DNA of 64,000 nt, taken from contig NW_020289975.1 in the NCBI RefSeq assembly GCF_003144245.1, positions 3,027,553 through 3,091,552 of the forward strand. The letters are read 5' to 3'. Under the pieces are notes generated by a model. It made no database searches. It was given only the letters and a program-made list of their open reading frames with translations, and was not told where the DNA came from. Source of the DNA: Jaminaea rosea. Its lineage: Eukaryota > Basidiomycota > Exobasidiomycetes > Microstromatales. The position numbers were made by a program, and so were the translations under genes. Below are positions 61,733 through 64,000 of the stretch, piece by piece (within the stretch, counting starts at the first letter, position 1; each line of letters begins with the position of its first letter).

Positions 61733-62056
61733 GGCGTGGATGCCGAGCACGGGCGACCATGCCGGGGAGTTGGTGTGGATGCTCGGTGGAGGGGTTGATG
61801 CTGGTCGGTGGCGTGGATGCTGAGCGCAGGCGTCGATGCGCGGGAGAGGCTACTGCGCTGGGTAAAGGCGTTGATGCTGAGCAGAGGCGGTGATGCTGGG
61901 TAGAGGCGTGTATGCTTGGTGAAGGCGTCGATGCTGCCTGCTGGCGTTGATGCCGTGTGGAGCCGCCAATGCTCGCTGCTGGCGTGGATGCTCGCTGCTG
62001 GCGTGGATGCTGAGCGCTGGCGTGGATGCTGAGCGCTGGCGTGGATCCTCGGCGCA
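61733..62056. repeat. 19-bp minisatellite, about 17 copies
   Basis: The consensus is GGCGTGGATGCTGAGCGCT. Two adjacent copies near 61999-62036 are identical; most others differ at two to seven positions, but the 19-bp phase holds throughout. Degenerate copies continue to about 62210. The unit is not a multiple of three, so it is not coding. Confidence 0.93.
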
Positions 62057-62542
62057 GGCGTAAACCCCGCGCGTGAGGAGGCGCAGCAGCACGCTGGTAC
62101 ACAGCCGTGGTTGCTGGTCTCACTGCGCGTGACTGGCATCGATGCTGAGCAATGGATGTAGTACGGCGGTGGGGCGTCGAGGCTGAGTCGCGGCGGCGAT
62201 GAGCTTGGGCGCAGTTGATCCTCGATATATGCATGCGATGCCGCCGTGAGGTGACAATGCTGGTAGCAAGCAGACATTGCGCGCAGCTGGCGGTAATGCT
62301 CGCTGCAGGCAAGCAGGCTCGTGACAGTAGGCGATGCGCGAGACTGGTATCGCTGCGTAGCATTGGCGGGTATCCTCGTAGCCGGGGCGGATGCGCGCTC
62401 GAGGTGGAGCCGCCGTCCCGCTGCGTAGCGTCCCTACTATCCGCCAGCGACCCTGCTACCCCGTGTGACGACCAGCCTGCCGCATATCATGCCCGCCTCT
62501 GCGATAGATCCGGGCGCGCAGCGTCAAAGCCCGTTGCGTGGT

Positions 62543-62657
62543 ATCAATGCGGAGGGCAGGCTTGCGTGCTCGTGGGTGGATGCGATGCGGACAGCAGGTT
62601 GACATGCTTGCGTATTGGAGGCGATGCGGATATCAGGCTTACGCCCTCGCGAGTGGA
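62543..62657. repeat. 38-39-bp tandem repeat, three copies
   Basis: Units start at 62543, 62581 and 62620. They share CAATGCGG/CGATGCGG near the start, AGCAGG/ATCAGG in the middle and a GTGGA/TTGGA end. At twice 19 bp, with similar words, they may be a higher-order form of the preceding minisatellite. Confidence 0.75.
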
Positions 62658-62779
62658 TGCGATGATGATTCGTGGCACGTTACCAGCTGGCAGGCACGTA
62701 TGCTGCGCTGAGGTGGAGTGACTGGCGCGAGGAGCGGTCGAGCATGCAAAGGGGAAGAGGCAGGGTGCAGTCTAGCTGC

Positions 62780-63100
62780 CCCGTCCGGGGAGGCTTTCCC
62801 GGAAGCCAGGCAGACAGCCACGTGGAGGTGGGGCGACCCTCGCCCGGGAAAGTCTCCCGGGATGGGGGCAAGCATTCACGTGGCCTGGCAAGGCCGACGA
62901 CCAGTGGCGGACGATGCCATGTGGCGGGGCGCCAACCTCCACCCGGGAAAGTCTCCCGGGATGGGGGCAAAGATCCACGTGGTCGGGCGGACTGGACGAC
63001 CGGCGGCGGACTAGGCCATGTGGCAGGGCGCTATCCTCCACCCGGGAAAACACCCCGGGGGCAAGGGAGAGAGCCACGTGTCGTCGTGTCCGCCCGCCCC
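62780..63100. repeat. 99-bp tandem repeat with palindromes and CACGTG sites
   Basis: The period is exact: CCCGGG at 62843, 62942 and 63041; CACGTG at 62877, 62976 and 63075; CACGTG/CATGTG at 62819, 62918 and 63017. Two of the copies contain the inverted repeat CCCGGGAAAGTCTCCCGGG. Frames stay open through it because 99 is divisible by three; I do not call a gene. Confidence 0.93.
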
Positions 63101-64000
63101 ACGGCCTCACCGCCCCGTGCCTGCTTCCGTTCCGCCCCGCTGGCTCGACGACTGGTCTCTGCGTCGAGGCCTGGTGCACAGGGACACCGCCTGAGCGCCG
63201 TGACGCAGCCTGAGCGCGAGCCTCCGCCCCGCTGATGGCTCGCTCTCCGCACGCCCAGCTAACAACGCGGCGTGGCAGGATCGCACGACGGCGGCAGGGT
63301 CGCACGACGCCAAAGGGATCGCACGCAGAATCTCAATGGGACGGGACTCGGATCCCGTGCCAATTACAAGCGGTCGTCGATCCGCCACGTGCGGACGTCT
63401 CACAACGACGAGGCGAACATCCGCAACGTGGGGCTCATTTCCCCTATGCGAAAACGACCGGGAAGGACGAGGCAAACGGCCTCGATGGCGTGGGTGATCC
63501 CTGTTTCGGGATAGCATACCGGGGACGAGGTCAATCGCCTCAACACGTGGCAATGTTCCAGTGCAAGGGCATCGGGGCGGAAAGGAGCGTCGAGGCCTTA
63601 GCTCAGTCACGGCGCCGCGGGGCACGTTTCAAAGCCCGCACCGAGACACGCTGCCGGGCGGAAGGCGGGCTGACAGAGGGTAGCGGTGCGGCCGGGCAAA
63701 AGGCGAGTGTCCAGCGCCAAGGTCTCTCAGCAGTCGGCGGCGAGTGAACGGGGCGGAAGGCGGCGAGGCCGGGCACAGGCTGACGTGCTGCACGAAGCGC
63801 TCGAGCCAGGCAAGAGGCAGGGCGGCCGGGCGCAGGCTGGGAAGCAGGGCGTGGTAGACAAGCCGGGCGGAGTGGACGGTCGCCTCCACATAGGTGAGCA
63901 ACCTGAGCCCTGGCTCAGTCGCGGCACGCAGCGAAGCCTACGGTCTCAGCGGAACGCGCGCCACGTGCTGGCATACAAGCCCGGTCTCAGTCTCGCCTCA
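63101..64000. other. GC-rich sequence with diverged repeats to the window end
   Basis: Related blocks (CCGGGAAGGACGAGGCAAAC and ACCGGGGACGAGGTCAATC, near 63459 and 63519) and GCCGGGC-rich units (63690-63870) are visible, plus three more CACGTG sites (63386, 63544, 63962). No gene is supported. Confidence 0.4.

Noticed and set aside
61635-62363. 242-codon minus-strand frame of His/Ser/Ala/Gln repeats
   Set aside because: Translation of the 19-bp minisatellite; unit length is not a multiple of three and there is no domain.
61733-63100. CRISPR-like array
   Set aside because: Repeats are head to tail without unique spacers, and the DNA is eukaryotic.
62672-63305. Open frames on both strands through the 99-bp repeat (33-residue repeat proteins)
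   Set aside because: Several frames are open only because the unit is 99 bp and stop-poor; no start context, splice signals or domain favour any.
1-64000. Transposable element, integrated virus or secondary-metabolite cluster
   Set aside because: No reverse transcriptase, integrase, transposase, capsid, NRPS or PKS motif, and no long terminal repeats were seen on either strand.

Overview
The window is nuclear DNA of a fungus, most probably a basidiomycete and perhaps a smut-like one (Ustilaginomycotina). It is GC-rich, most genes are intron-poor, and introns are short (69-136 nt, one of 269 nt) with GTGAGT/GTAAGT-type donors and CAG/TAG acceptors. The recognisable proteins are fungal housekeeping families: SOG2, RAD7, RSC7/SWP82, HAS1, UTP21, CWC22, TVP38, DPB11/RAD4 and SIT-type MFS. 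No bacterial, viral or transposon gene and no CRISPR array is visible. The phylum call rests on gene style and is inference. Gene models below were built by joining open frames across splice sites and checking phase; 19 introns were placed.

Layout. 0-3.2 kb: 3' part of an alpha/beta-hydrolase gene and a small unknown gene. 3.2-4.6 kb: spacer with short repeats. 4.6-6.1 kb: a four-exon secreted expansin-like (double-psi beta-barrel) protein with an Ala/Ser tail. 6.8-9.0 kb: TVP38 (VTT domain), divergent from a four-BRCT DPB11/Rad4/TopBP1-type checkpoint protein (9.6-12.7 kb). 12.8-13.7 kb: mitochondrial adenylate kinase, then an intron-containing tRNA-Asp with a perfectly duplicated 48-bp upstream region. 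15.1-17.3 kb: siderophore transporter. 17.7-18.5 kb: unknown Gln/Ala-rich protein. 19.1-22.2 kb: two unrecognised genes with less GC-biased sequence. 23.1-29.7 kb: RAD7 and SOG2. 30.2-31.6 kb: predicted tail-anchored protein. 31.7-37.1 kb: HAS1 and UTP21, head to head. 37.2-40.9 kb: multi-pass membrane protein, divergent from a PRELI/MSF1 protein. 41.1-43.3 kb: single-pass membrane protein. 44.3-50.0 kb: RSC7/SWP82, head to head with CWC22. 50.1-59.6 kb: two large low-complexity/coiled-coil proteins around a 2-kb divergent spacer. 59.6-64 kb: no convincing gene, but nested tandem repeats (19-, ~38- and 99-bp units).

How the genes fit together. HAS1 and UTP21, both 40S-ribosome biogenesis factors, share a 307-bp divergent spacer, which suggests coordinated expression. 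RSC7 and CWC22 share a similar 301-bp spacer. DPB11/Rad4 and RAD7 both serve genome maintenance, and SOG2 belongs to the RAM polarity pathway, but these look like scattered housekeeping genes and not a functional cluster. The most unusual material is the minisatellite-rich right end, the duplicated tRNA upstream region, several introns that can be read through in frame, and the unrecognised 19-22 kb genes.
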